Shown piece by piece: positions 1-11,473 of a stretch of DNA of 64,000 bases. This stretch comes from Punica granatum (lineage: Eukaryota > Streptophyta > Magnoliopsida > Myrtales > Lythraceae). The stretch spans positions 11,346,001 to 11,410,000 of the forward strand of contig NC_045132.1 of NCBI RefSeq assembly GCF_007655135.1, in the 5' to 3' direction. Position numbers and translations under genes: made by a program. A model generated the notes under the pieces. It did no database searches. It was not told the origin of the DNA and worked only from the letters and a program-made list of their open reading frames with translations. Position 1 is the stretch's first letter; each line of letters opens with the position of its first letter.

Positions 1-405
1 GAGCATTAGTCAAACCAAAAGGCATAACTAACCATTCATACAAACCGTATTTTGTTTTAAAGGCAGTTTTCCATTCATCTCCTTCTTTCATTCTAATTTG
101 ATGATAACCACTCTTTAAATCAATTTTAGAATCAATGTAGATCACAAAGAAAGGGAAATAACAACTTTAGAATGGTCTGAGGTACAAAATTTGGATCAAA
201 TTGACAACGATGTCTTCTTTCTTTTCTTTCGATATTTTTTTTTTCAGCTCTGTATTTTTTTTGGCCGAATTTATTTTTTTTCAGCTCTTTTTTTTTTCTA
301 GTAATAATCCACAAAGAACAAACTCGATGAAGCGAAACTCAGCAAATTGAAACAAAAAAAAGGATAGGATAAACCCGATTTGGAGCCTGATGCTCTGATA
401 CCAAA
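1..405 (-). mobile_element. E0: remnant of the first array unit (RT piece fused to leader)
   Basis: Bases 1-126 match the reverse transcriptase segment found at 3337-3462 in unit E1. They are joined directly to the 5' leader sequence that E1 carries from about 5353. Protease, gag and part of RT (about 1.9 kb) are therefore missing. Both parents carry AGAA at the join, so a microhomology-mediated deletion is likely. The leader part holds long T runs (A runs on the coding strand) and ends at the primer site 392-403. The unit continues beyond the left edge of the window. Confidence 0.85.
392..403 (-). other. Primer-binding site of E0 (initiator tRNA-Met type)
   Basis: On the minus strand this reads TGGTATCAGAGC, the complement of the 3' end of plant initiator tRNA-Met. 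It lies two bases inside the LTR end, as is usual for a reverse-transcription primer site. Confidence 0.9.
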
Positions 406-963
406 TGATGCGATTCCCGCCAAGAATGACGAGACCCGACAACTAAAGGAACCCAAGATCGTTCCACGATCAGATTTGATTGACGAACCCTCGACCCGTT
501 GTTTACAACAAAAACAAGAACATTGGTATAACTGACCTCAACCCGTTGTTTAATGCGAAACAAGAACCTCGGTATATAGGAGGACGCAACAAACGGTGAT
601 GGAAAGCTGTTTGATAAGTCGATGAAGACGCCACAAACGGTGGTGGAAAGTCGTTTGATAAGTCGTTGATGAACGCCACGGAAACTTCCGATAAGTTCGA
701 ATTAGTTCTTCAAGAACCAAAGAGAATACTCTCACAATTTTCTGAATGTTCCTTCCTATTAAAAATTGACTAAGATGAATATATATAGACATAAAGTAAT
801 CCTAATCTGGCCATATCTCCTCCTAAAGATAAAGAAATTAAAACCTAGAATATCAATAGAGATATGACATAATCTATAAAGATATGAAATCTAAATACCC
901 CTAGAATATCTCTATGAGATTTAAACTTTAAACAAATCTGATGATATCTTCTGTTGATCATCA
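406..963 (-). repeat. LTR-a (3' LTR of E1, 5' LTR of E0)
   Basis: The limits are set by the primer site on one side and by short inverted ends: the minus strand starts TGATG and ends CATCA. A TATA-like run lies at 780-787. Inside are two short tandem duplications, one of about 42 bp (CGCCACAAACGGTGRTGG type, around 585-670) and one of about 50 bp around 485-585. The next unit uses the same LTR, so it serves two elements. The primer-site end is firm. The far end is inferred from the inverted termini and a weak purine run (GAGGAAG) just outside. Confidence 0.75.
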
Positions 964-1030
964 ACTATTCTAGAAGCTTCCTCAAACACTTGCTGAATTT
1001 AGCATTGTCCGGAATCTTCTATAACTTGAA

Positions 1031-2122
1031 TCAAATTGATGGATTTTGTTGATCACGTGATTCATGTCCAATGGGCCTCCACGAATTTGCTTGAGCCCGA
1101 ACCTCTTGAATCAGGCCATTGAGTTCATCTTTAAACTTCTTTGCTCGTGCTCGCGTAATCGGTCCAATTGGAACTTGAACTAGATCCCTTGAAGTCGTGC
1201 TACGATTTGCATCATTCCCCTCCTCTTGAAAAGGATTTGCCCTCAAATCATCACCTACATCAAAAGGAAGCAAATCAACAACATTAAAAGTAGCGCTGAC
1301 ATTGTACTCACCAGGTAAGTCTAGTTTGTAAGCGTTGTCATTGATGCGCTCCTGGACTTGAAAAGGACCATCTCCTCTTGGAAGCAATTTCGAGCGTCTT
1401 GGCGCCGGAAATCTCTCTTTCCTCACATGCAACCAAACCCAATCTCCGGGTTCAAAAATCAGCTTATGACGCCCCTTGTTGGCGTGCTTTGCATACTGCT
1501 CAGTTCTTCGCTCAATATTGAGTCTTGATTTCTCATGAATCTGCTTGACAAATCCAGCTTTCTTTTTGCCATTAACATGCTCAGACAAAGGTAAAGGAGA
1601 TAAATCTAAAGGAGTTAAAGGATTAAATCCATACAAAATTTCAAATGGTGAAAATTTAGTAGCGGAATGAATAGATCTGTTATAAGCAAACTCAACATGT
1701 GGTAAACACTCTTCCCATGTTTTAATGTTCTTTTTTATGATTGCCCTCAACAAAGTAGATAAAGTTCTATTTACTACTTCCGTTTGACCATCAGTTTGTG
1801 GGTGACAAGTAGTAGAAAACAACAGCTTAGTACCTAACTTACACCACAAAGTCTTCCAAAAATAGCTCAAGAACTTAGCATCTGTATCCGAAACAATTGT
1901 TCTAGGCATGCCATGTAACCTCACAATCTCCCTAAAGAACAAATCAGCAACATGCGAAGCATCATCCGTTTTGTGACATGGAATAAAGTGTGCCATCTTA
2001 GAAAATCTATCCACAACCACAAAAATTGAATCTCTCCCACGTTTGGTCCTAGGTAATCCTAACACAAAATCCATTGAAATATCAATCCAAGGGTCACTAG
2101 GAATTGGTAAAGGAGTATACAA
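1031..2122 (-). pseudogene. E1 integrase core and C-terminal tail
   Basis: The open stretch is 363 codons. The catalytic triad is visible as D18 (ISMDFV), D79 (IVSDTD) and E115 (DGQTEVV), with 35 residues between the second Asp and the Glu, the retroviral DD35E pattern. The tail runs through a [16 protein letters not shown] segment and a VSATFNV segment, which is typical of plant chromovirus-like integrases, and ends in a basic [10 protein letters not shown] stretch. I see no chromodomain. The frame continues upstream into the RNase H part but is cut by TAG at 2132-2134, where E4 has a Gln codon. The protein would insert cDNA into the genome. It cannot be made here as part of a full polyprotein. 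Confidence 0.85.
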
Positions 2123-2131
2123 ACCGTTAGG

Positions 2132-2788
2132 CTACACTCTGGATTTAGCTTGCCTACACGTAATGCATCTACCACAAATTCTCTCAACATCTCTTTTCGT
2201 ATGTGGCCAATAGAAGTGTTCTTGCAAAATAGCTAAAGTCTTTGCAACTCCAAAATGTCCCATTAATCCCCCACCATGTGATTCCTGCACTAATAACTCT
2301 CTCAGGGAACAATTAGGCACGCATAACTTATTCTCTCGAAACAGAAACCCATCATGCCTAAAGAACTTACCACAAGGGATTTTCTCACAAGCCCGATATT
2401 CCTCATAAAATTCATGGTCATCAGCATATAAATTTTTAATGTGATTAAAACCAAGCAATTTTGCATCAAGTGTAGAGAGTAATGCATACCTGCGAGAAAG
2501 TGCATCGGCGACCACATTCTCCTTACCTTGCTTATACCGAATGACGTATGGAAACGTCTCAATGAACTCCACCCATCGGGCATGTCTTTTGTTTAGTTTG
2601 TGTTGGCCCTTCAAGTGTTTCAATGACTCATGATCGGTGTGTATCACGAACTCCTTACGCCATAGGTAGTGCCGCCACGTCTCTAAAGCTCGAACCAATG
2701 CATACAACCCTTTATCATAAGTTGGATAGTTCAAGGCTGGCCCGCTTAGTTTTTCGCTGAAGTAAGCAATTGGTCGTCCTTCCTGCAT
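2132..2788 (-). pseudogene. E1 RNase H C-terminal part and integrase zinc finger
   Basis: Residues 1-100 carry RNase H signatures ([24 protein letters not shown]). Residues about 165-215 hold the integrase HHCC zinc-binding region ([11 protein letters not shown] ... CGRCITC). The frame ends at the shared TAG. Its upstream side is lost at a two-base insertion near 2856-2868 relative to E4 and E6, which separates it from the RT frame. Confidence 0.85.
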
Positions 2789-2799
2789 GAGAATTGCAC

Positions 2800-3945
2800 C
2801 TATACCAACACCTGAAGCATCACATTCAATCTCAAAAGTTTTAGAAAAGTTAGGTAAATATAAAATAAAGGAGCGTTGGTCAGCTTCTCTTTGATTAGCT
2901 GAAACGCCTTCTCTTGTTCTTCTCCCAATGTAAATCCAACGTTTTTCTTGATCACTTCAGTAAATGGTGCTGCTATTCTACTAAAGTCCTTCACGAACCG
3001 CCGATAGAAACTAGCAAATCCATGAAAACTACGAACATTACTTACACTTGTGGGGCTAGGCCACTCTTGGATTGCATGTACCTTCTCCTCATCAACCTGT
3101 ATACCTCGTGCACTAACAACAAATCCCAAAAATACAAGCTTATCGGTGCAAAAAGCACACTTCTTCATATTAGCAAATAACTTTTCCTTCCTAAGCACAT
3201 CTAAAACAGATTTCAAATGTACCTTATGATCATCTAAGTTTTTGCTGTAAATGAGTATATCATCAAAGTAGACAACCACAAATCCACCTATAAATGCACG
3301 CAAAACATGATTCATAAGTCGCATAAAAGTGCCTGGAGCATTAGTCAAACCAAAAGGCATAACTAACCATTCATACAAACCGTATTTTGTTTTAAAGGCA
3401 GTTTTCCATTCATCTCCTTCTTTCATTCTAATTTGATGATAACCACTCTTTAAATCAATTTTAGAAAATACACAAGAACCATGTAGCTCATCTAACATAT
3501 CATCTAAGCGAGAAATAGGATGACGATACTTTACCGTTATGTTGTTGATTGCTCGGCAATCAACGCACATTCTCCACGTCCCATCCTTCTTAGGTACAAG
3601 TATAACCGGAATGGCGCATGGACGCATGCTTTCCCTCACGTACCGTTTCTCCAACAACTCACTTACCTGCCGTTGAAGCTCCTTTGTCTCCTCAGGATTG
3701 CTCCTATAAGCTGGTCGGTTTGGAATTGTCGCACCGGGAACAAAATCAATTTGATGTTCAATCCCTCGGATTGGAGGTAACCCATGTGGTGTTTCCTCGG
3801 GAAAGACATCCTCATGCTCCAGCAAAAGAGAAACAACAGAACTAGGCAGAGCGATATCAAGTTTGTTAGTATTGAAAAATGCCTCTTTGTACAAAAGTAC
3901 AATCATCGGCTGATTTAAAAACATTGCTTGCCTGATTTCTGCCAT
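2800..3945 (-). pseudogene. E1 reverse transcriptase
   Basis: The stretch is 381 codons. It holds a complete RT core: catalytic Asp at about residue 164 ([12 protein letters not shown]) and the YFDD box at residues 226-229, followed by the connection region ([15 protein letters not shown]). The last 20 residues are out of frame because of the lesion near 2856-2868. The N-terminal side is cut from the protease frame by the A8 run at 3962-3969. RT copies the element RNA into cDNA. The catalytic residues are intact here even though the polyprotein is broken. Confidence 0.85.
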
Positions 3946-4457
3946 TTTTGCATAAAAATTCTTTTTTTTCTCTCTGATTTTCTCTCAATGGCCGAATTTT
4001 GATTTTCTTTTTCTCTCTCATTTTTCTCGGCCTCTCTCTGATTTTCACTCTTTTTCTTCTGTTCACTCTCTTTCTTTTGATCACTCTCCTTTTGCAATCT
4101 CACTTGATCCTCATATACTTGCTGCGGAGTCAATGGTACAAGAGTGATTGATCAAGAGTGATTAAGTACAAATGAGTATTTGTTCATAAAGCCATCATGC
4201 TTCACACGCCTATCAAATTGCCATGGACGTCCAAGCAACAAATGTCTCGCTTGCATCGGTACTACATCACACAACACTTCATCTTCGTATTTACCGATTC
4301 GAAATGCAACTAACACCTGCTTGTCCACCCTTATTTCACCACTATCATTTAACCATTGCAATTTGTATGGCTTGGGGTGCTTCGGCATGGGTAGTCCCAA
4401 TTTTTCCACCATTGTTATGCTTGCGACATTAGTACAACTACCATCATCAATAATCAC
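3915..4457 (-). pseudogene. E1 protease and charged linker
   Basis: The retropepsin-like part starts at DDGSCTNVAS, near 4430-4457, where the second Asp replaces the Gly usual in this family. It continues through LLGRPWQFDRRVKHDGF. A Lys/Glu/Gln-rich low-complexity linker (KKESEQKKKSENQRE) joins it to RT. E1 has its own small insertion after the protease (near 4152) that creates a stop, and the linker runs into the A8 frameshift. Confidence 0.75.
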
Positions 4458-4532
4458 ACTACATACCTTGTCTTTGATGTAGCACCTAGTGTGAAAGATG
4501 TTCTCCCGCTGTATTTCTTCAACTCCTTTTAT

Positions 4533-5014
4533 TTACAAGCTCAATGCTCTCCTTGCCACCAATGTTAATGCATCTGGAGCTAAATATTCCTCCTCGGGAA
4601 CGTCCTCCAATGGGGGCATATCATCGGGATCACTCTTTCTTTGGAACGATGAGAATTTCATCTTAATACTACCCAAGTTATTGTCTTCCCGATTCCTATC
4701 TTCTCTAAACCGCCCTCCATGTTTTCTATTACTAACAACTGAATCTCGATCATCTTCATCAAAACCAGCCCCATAATTCTCTTCATCTTCAACCCTCAGT
4801 TCCCTCGGTTGAACTATTTCCTTCCTACATGCATTAAGAGCGTTTTGTGGCTGCTCCACACGTTTATTCCCATCAGATCTATCCGTTCATGAAACTGCTC
4901 AAACTCCAACCTCATCGCACGCCTCATCTCACTCATCATGGCCTCTATAAGTATTTTCGAATCAGCCAATTCCGTAGCACCTTCAGGAATACTCTTAGCA
5001 CTGTTGTGAGACAT
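4533..5014 (-). pseudogene. E1 gag remnant without capsid
   Basis: The N-terminus starts MSHNSAKS (4814-5014) and shifts frame near 4869. The rest (4533-4859) is an acidic and basic stretch ending at TAA 4533-4535. Sequence passes from KMKFSSFQRKSDP, normally the lead-in to capsid, straight to DDMPPLEDVPEEE, normally just ahead of the protease. Capsid and zinc knuckle are missing. The start was chosen because it is the first ATG after the leader and is conserved in all units. Confidence 0.75.
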
Positions 5015-5616
5015 GATTGCTGCAAAATAAAGTTAGAAAAACAATGGACCTCACAATTCTCTCCCTTATGTGTTTACACTCAAGAATGTGAATCACTCTA
5101 CACTCGTGTTTTCACTCAACAAAATATGTGGCTTTTAACCCTCTAATGTTCTCACCGCTCTTGCCTTTTTCCACTCGACAATTCTCTTTCAGTTCTTTTG
5201 GAACTAAACAAACAACTCCAAATTTTCCAGCCACAATTCACCAAGAACTCATCAAGGAAAATTAATGATCAAAGGAAATTTCAGGAAGAAAAGAAGCAAG
5301 AGAAAAGGCAACCAGAATGAAGTATATCAGAATGTTATATGAAATTCTGGAATCAGAATCAATGTAGATCACAAAGAAAGGGAAATAACAACTTTAGAAT
5401 GGTCTGAGGTACAAAATTTGGATCAAATTGACAACGATGTCTTCTTTCTTTTCTTTCGATCTTTTTTTTTTCAGCTCTGTATTTTTTTTGGCCGAATTTA
5501 TTTTTTTTCAGCTCTTTTTTTTTCTAGTAATAATCCACAAAGAACAAACTCGATGAAGCGAAACTCAGCAAATTGAAACAAAAAAAGGATAGGATAAACC
5601 CGATTTGGAGCCTGAT

Positions 5617-5628
5617 GCTCTGATACCA
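5617..5628 (-). other. Primer-binding site of E1
   Basis: The minus strand reads TGGTATCAGAGC, two bases from the end of LTR-b. It is complementary to initiator tRNA-Met. Confidence 0.9.
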
Positions 5629-5630
5629 AA

Positions 5631-6187
5631 TGATGCGATTCCCGCCAAGAATGACGAGACCCGACAACTAAAGGAACCCAAGATCGTTCCACGATCAGAT
5701 TTATTGACGAACCCTCGACCCGTTGTTTACGACAAAAACAAGAACCTTGGTATAACTGACCTCAACCCGTTGTTTAATGCGAAACAAGAACCTCGGTATA
5801 TAGGAGGACGCAACAAACGGTGATGGAAAGCCGTTTGATAAGTCGATGAAGACGCCACAAACGGTGGTGGAAAGTCGTTTGATAAGTCTTTGATGAACGC
5901 CACGGAAACTTCCGATAAGTTCGAATTAGTTCTTCAAGAACCAAAGAGAATACTCTCACAATTTTCTGAATGTTCCTTCCTATTAAAAATTGACTAAGAT
6001 GAATATATATAGACATAAAGTAATCCTAATCTGGCCATATCTCCTCCTAAAGATAAAGAAATTAAAACCTAGAATATCAATAGAGATATGACATAATCTA
6101 TAAAGATATGAAATCTAAATACCCCTAGAATATCTCTATGAGATTTAAACTTTAAACAAATCTGATGATATCTTCTGTTGATCATCA
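5631..6187 (-). repeat. LTR-b (shared by E1 and E2)
   Basis: It is 557 bp, nearly identical to LTR-a by eye, with the same TGATG...CATCA ends and TATA-like run. Integrase tail lies on one side and the primer site on the other, so there is only one LTR between two internal regions. Confidence 0.8.
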
Positions 6188-6254
6188 ACTATTCTAGAAG
6201 CTTCCTCAAACACTTGCTGAATTTAGCATTGTCCGGAATCTTCTATAACTTGAA

Positions 6255-7346
6255 TCAAATTGATGGATTTTGTTGATCACGTGATTCATGTCCAATGGGC
6301 CTCCACGAATTTGCTTGAGCCCGAACCTCTTGAATCAGGCCATTGAGTTCATCTTTAAACTTCTTTGCTCGTGCTCGCGTAATCGGTCCAATTGGAACTT
6401 GAACTAGATCCCTTGAAGTCGTGCTACGATTTGCATCATTCCCCTCCTCTTGAAAAGGATTTGCCCTCAAATCATCACCTACATCAAAAGGAAGAAAATC
6501 AGCAACATTAAAAGTAGCGCTGACATTGTACTCACCAGGTAAGTCTAGTTTGTAAGCGTTGTCATTGATGCGCTCCTGGACTTGAAAAGGACCATCTCCT
6601 CTTGGAAGCAATTTCGAGCGTCTTGGCGCCGGAAATCTCTCTTTCCTCATATGCAACCAAACCCAATCTCCGGGTTCAAAAATCAGCTTATGACGCCCCT
6701 TGTTGGCGTGCTTTGCATACTGCTCAGTTCTTCGCTCAATATTGAGTCTTGCTTTCTCATGAATCTGCTTGACAAATTCAGCTTTCTTTTTGCCATTAAC
6801 ATGCTCAGACAAAGGTAAAGGAGATAAATCTAATGGAGTTAAAGGATTAAATCCATACACAATTTCAAATGGTGAAAATTTAGTAGCGGAATGAATAGAT
6901 CTGTTATAAGCAAACTCAACATGTGGTAAACACTCTTCCCATGTTTTAATGTTCTTTTTTATGATTGCCCTCAACAAAGTAGATAAAGTTCTATTTACTA
7001 CTTCCGTTTGACCATCAGTTTGTGGGTGACAAGTAGTAGAAAACAACAGCTTAGTACCTAACTTACACCACAAAGTCTTCCAAAAATAGCTCAAGAACTT
7101 AGCATCTGTATCCGAAACAATTGTTCTAGGCATGCCATGTAACCTCACAATCTCCCTAAAGAACAAATCAGCAACATGCGAAGCATCATCCGTTTTGTGA
7201 CATGGAATAAAGTGTGCCATCTTAGAAAATCTATCCACAACCACAAAAATTGAATCTCTCCCACGTTTGGTCCTAGGTAATCCTAACACAAAATCCATTG
7301 AAATATCAATCCAAGGGTCACTAGGAATTGGTAAAGGAGTATACAA
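6255..7346 (-). pseudogene. E2 integrase core and tail
   Basis: The stretch is 363 codons with the DD35E residues in place. A few substitutions separate it from E1 (for example VADFLPFDV for VVDLLPFDV). It is cut from the upstream domains by the shared TAG at 7356-7358. Confidence 0.85.
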
Positions 7347-7355
7347 ACCGTTAGG

Positions 7356-8100
7356 CTACACTCTGGATTTAGCTTGCCTACACGTAATGCATCTACCACA
7401 AATTCTCTCAACATCTCTTTTCGTATGTGGCCAATAGAAGTGTTCTTGCAAAATAGCTAAAGTCTTTGCAACTCCAAAATGTCCCATTAATCCCCCACCA
7501 TGTGATTCCTGCACTAATAACTCTCTCAGGGAACAATTAGGCACGCATAACTTATTCTCTCGAAACAGAAACCCATCATGCCTAAAGAACTTACCACAAG
7601 GGATTTTCTCACAAGCCCGATATTCCTCATAAAATTCATGGTCATCAGCATATAAATTTTTAATGTGATTAAAACCAAGCAATTTTGCATCAAGTGTAGA
7701 GAGTAATGCATACCTGCGAGAAAGTGCATCGGCGACCACATTCTCCTTACCTTGCTTATACCGAATGACGTATGGAAACGTCTCAATGAACTCCACCCAT
7801 CGGGCATGTCTTTTGTTTAGTTTGTGTTGGCCCTTCAAGTGTTTCAATGACTCATGATCGGTGTGTATCACGAACTCCTTTACGCCATAGGTAGTGCCGC
7901 CACGTCTCTAAAGCTCGAACCAATGCATACAACCCTTTATCATAAGTTGGATAGTTCAAGGCTGGCCCGCTTAGTTTTTCGCTGAAGTAAGCAATTGGTC
8001 GTCCTTCCTGCATGAGAATTGCACCTATACCAACACCTGAAGCATCACATTCAATCTCAAAAGTTTTAGAAAAGTTAGGTAAATATAAAATAAAGGAGCG
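7356..8100 (-). pseudogene. E2 RNase H and integrase zinc finger
   Basis: The open part 7356-7871 holds [16 protein letters not shown] and the HHCC region. An inserted T near 7880 shifts frame inside RNase H, so the IAYFSEKL segment is in another frame. Confidence 0.8.
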
Positions 8101-9169
8101 TTGGTCAGCTTCTCTTTGATTAGCTGAAACGCCTTCTCTTGTTCTTCTCCCAATGTAAATCCAACGTTTTTCTTGATCACTTCAGTAAATGGTGCTGCTA
8201 TTCTACTAAAGTCCTTCACGAACCGCCGATAGAAACTAGCAAATCCATGAAAACTACGAACATTACTTACACTTGTGGGGCTAGGCCACTCTTGGATTGC
8301 ATGTACCTTCTCCTCATCAACCTGTATACCTCGTGCACTAACAACAAATCCCAAAAATACAAGCTTATCGGTGCAAAAAGCACACTTCTTCATATTAGCA
8401 AATAACTTTTCCTTCCTAAGCACATCTAAAACAGATTTCAAATGTACCTTATGATCATCTAAGTTTTTGCTGTAAATGAGTATATCATCAAAGTAGACAA
8501 CCACAAATCCACCTATAAATGCACGCAAAACATGATTCATAAGTCGCATAAAAGTGCCTGGAGCATTAGTCAAACCAAAAGGCATAACTAACCATTCATA
8601 CAAACCGTATTTTGTTTTAAAGGCAGTTTTCCATTCATCTCCTTCTTTCATTCTAATTGATGATAACCACTCTTTAAATCAATTTTAGAAAATACACAAG
8701 AACCATGTAGCTCATCTAACATATCATCTAAGCGAGAAATAGGATGACGATACTTTACCGTTATGTTGTTGATTGCTCGGCAATCAACGCACATTCTCCA
8801 CGTCCCATCCTTCTTAGGTACAAGTATAACCGGAACGGCGCATGGACGCATGCTTTCCCTCACGTACCGTTTCTCCAACAACTCACTTACCTGCCGTTGA
8901 AGCTCCTTTGTCTCCTCAGGATTGCTCCTATAAGCTGGTCGGTTTGGAATTGTCGCACCGGGAACAAAATCAATTTGATGTTCAATCCCTCGGATTGGAG
9001 GTAACCCATGTGGTGTTTCCTCGGGAAATACATCCTCATGCTCCAACAAAAGAGAAACAACAGAACTAGGCAGAGCGATATCATGTTTGTTAGTATTGAA
9101 AAATGCCTCTTTGTACAAAAGTACAATCATCGGCTGATTTAAAAACATTGCTTGCCTGATTTCTCCCAT
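8025..9169 (-). pseudogene. E2 reverse transcriptase in two frames
   Basis: The N-terminal part 8648-9169 ends just after [12 protein letters not shown] because one T is missing near 8657. The second part 8025-8651 carries the YFDD box and connection region. Both catalytic areas are readable but lie in different frames. Confidence 0.85.
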
Positions 9170-9678
9170 TTTTGCATAAAAATTCTTTTTTTTCTCTCTG
9201 ATTTTCTCTCAATGGCCGAATTTTGATTTTCTTTTTCTCTCTCATTTTTCTCGGCCTCTCTCTGATTTTCACTCTTTTTCTTCTGTTCACTCTCTTTCTT
9301 TTGATCACTCTCCTTTTGCAATCTCACTTGATCCTCATATACTTGCTGCGGAGTCAATGGTACAAGAGTGATTGATCGTTGATTAAGTACAAATGAGTAT
9401 TTTTTCGTAAAGCCATCATGCTTCACACGCCTATCAAATTGCCATGGACGTCCAAGCAACAAATGTCTCGCTTGCATCGGTACTACATCACACAACACTT
9501 CATCTTCGTATTTACCGATTCGAAATGCAACTAACACCTGCTTGTCCACCCTTATTTCACCACTATCATTTAACCATTGCAATTTGTATGGCTTGGGGTG
9601 CTTCGGCATGGGTAGTCCCAATTTTTCCACCATTGTTATGCTTGCGACATTAGTACAACTACCATTATCAATAATCAC
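9139..9678 (-). pseudogene. E2 protease and charged linker
   Basis: The stretch is 179 codons. The active-site motif reads DNGSCTNV, with Asn in place of the usual Gly. This copy is continuous through the Lys/Glu linker up to the A8 frameshift, which makes it the longest protease-linker frame in the E1-E3 group. Confidence 0.8.
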
Positions 9679-9753
9679 GCTACATACCTTGTCTTTGATG
9701 TAGCACCTAGTGTGAAAGATGTTCTCCCGCTGTATTTCTTCAACTCCTTTTAT

Positions 9754-10235
9754 TTACAAGCTCAATGCTCTCCTTTCCACCAATGTTAATGCATCTGGAG
9801 CTAAATAATCCTCCTCGGGAACGTCCTCCAATGAGGGCATATCATCGGGATCACTCTTTCTTTGGAACGATGAGAATTTCATCTTAATACTACCCAAGTT
9901 ATTGTCTTCCCGATTCCTATCTTCTCTAAACCGCCCTCCATGTTTTCTATTACAAACAACTGAATCTCGATCATCTTCATCAAAACCAGCCCCATAATTC
10001 TCTTCATCTTCAACCCTCACTTCCCTCGGTTGAACTATTTCCTTCCTACATGCATTAAGAGCGTTTTGTGGCTGCTCCACACGTTTATTCCCATCAGATC
10101 TATCCGTTCATGAAACTGCTCAAACTCCAACCTCATCACACGCCTCATCTCACTCATCATGGCCTCTATAAGTATTTTCGAATCAGCCAATTCCGTAGCA
10201 CCTTCAGGAAAACTCTTAGCACTGTTGTGAGACAT
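9754..10235 (-). pseudogene. E2 gag remnant without capsid
   Basis: It has the same MSHNSAKS start (10035-10235), the same frameshift near 10090, the same capsid loss at KSDP/DDMP and the same TAA at 9754-9756 as E1. Confidence 0.75.
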
Positions 10236-10835
10236 GATTGCTGCAAAATAAAGTTAGAAAAACAATGGACCTCACAATTCTCTCCCTTATGTGTTTACAC
10301 TCAAGAATGTGAATCACTCTACACTCGTGTTTTCACTCAACAAAATATGTGGCTTTTAACCCTCTAATGTTCTCACCGCTCTTGCCTTTTTCCACTCGAC
10401 AATTCTCTTTCAGTTCTTTTGGAACTAAACAAACAACTCCAAATTTTCCAGCCACAATTCACCAAGAACTCATCAAGGAAAATTAATGATCAAAGGAAAT
10501 TTCAGGAAGAAAAGAAGCAAGAGAAAAGGCAACCAGAATGAAGTATATCAGAATGTTATATGAAATTCTGGAATCAGAATCAATGTAGATCACAAAGAAA
10601 GGGAAATAACAACTTTAGAATGGTCTGAGGTACAAAATTTGGATCAAATTGACAACGATGTCTTCTTTCTTTTCTTTCGATCTTTTTTTTTCAGCTCTGT
10701 ATTTTTTTTGGCCGAATTTATTTTTTTCAGCTGTTTTTTTTTTAGTAATAATCCACAAAGAACAAACTCGATGAAGCGAAACTCAGCAAATTGAAACAAA
10801 AAAAAGGATAGGATAAACCCGATTTGGAGCCTGAT

Positions 10836-10847
10836 GCTCTGATACCA
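10836..10847 (-). other. Primer-binding site of E2
   Basis: An exact TGGTATCAGAGC on the minus strand, next to LTR-c. Confidence 0.9.
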
Positions 10848-10849
10848 AA

Positions 10850-11406
10850 TGATGCGATTCCCGCCAAGAATGACGAGACCCGACAACTAAAGGAACCCAA
10901 GATCGTTCCACGATCAGATTTGATTGACGAACCCTCGACCCGTTGTTTACGACAAAAACAAGAACCTTGGTATAACTGACCTCAACCCGTTGTTTAATGC
11001 GAAACAAGAACCTCGGTATATAGGAGGACGCCACAAACGGTGATGGAAAGCCGTTTGATAAGTCGATGAAGACGCCACAAACGGTGGTGGAAAGTCGTTT
11101 GATAAGTCGTTGATGAACGCCACGGAAACTTCCGATAAGTTCGAATTAGTTCTTCAAGAACCAAAGAGAATACTCTCACAATTTTCTGAATGTTCCTTCC
11201 TATTAAAAATTGACTAAGATGAATATATATAGACATAAAGTAATCCTAATCTGGCCATATCTCCTCCTAAAGATAAAGAAATTAAAACCTAGAATATCAA
11301 TAGAGATATGACATAATCTATAAAATATGAAATCTAAATACCCCTAGAATATCTCTATGAGATTTAAACTTTAAACAAATCTGATGATATCTTCTGTTGA
11401 TCATCA
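10850..11406 (-). repeat. LTR-c (shared by E2 and E3)
   Basis: It is 557 bp with the same ends and internal 42-bp duplication as LTR-a and LTR-b. Confidence 0.8.
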
Positions 11407-11473
11407 ACTATTCTAGAAGCTTCCTCAAACACTTGCTGAATTTAGCATTGTCCGGAATCTTCTATAACTTGAA

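Larger units (their letters stand above)
406..6187 (-). mobile_element. E1: chromovirus-like Ty3/gypsy unit, defective
   Basis: Coding-strand order is LTR-b (5631-6187), primer site, leader (5015-5616), gag remnant, protease, RT, RNase H, integrase, LTR-a. RT-RNase H-integrase order identifies Ty3/gypsy, and the integrase and RT are of chromovirus type. The unit carries five disabling lesions also seen in E2 and E3: a one-base loss near 4869, TAA at 4533-4535, a run of eight A at 3962-3969 that shifts frame, a frameshift near 2856-2868, and TAG at 2132-2134. The leader has no gene, only AT-rich sequence and T runs. Confidence 0.9.
5631..11406 (-). mobile_element. E2: chromovirus-like Ty3/gypsy unit, defective
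   Basis: It has the same plan as E1 and very high similarity by eye, with the five shared lesions at 10088-10090, 9754-9756, 9186-9193, 8080-8093 and 7356-7358. Private damage: one extra T near 7880 in RNase H and one lost T near 8657 in RT. The leader 10236-10835 has no gene. Confidence 0.9.

Noticed and set aside
392..403. tRNA gene
   Set aside because: Only the 3' complement is present (a primer-binding site). No cloverleaf surrounds it. The same applies to the tRNA-Arg sites.
1031..1300. Chromodomain at the integrase C-terminus
   Set aside because: The tail is GPFQVQ...VSATFNV followed by a basic [10 protein letters not shown] stretch, and I see no chromodomain aromatic cage or fold motif. 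The element is called chromovirus-like on RT and integrase core only.
2914..3845. Plus-strand open frames inside RT and similar frames repeated in every unit
   Set aside because: They are antisense shadows of pol, conserved only because the units are copies of each other.
3955..3975. Programmed frameshift at the A8 run between protease linker and RT
   Set aside because: The inverted copy has one more base and a continuous frame there, so a mutation in the array founder explains it more simply.
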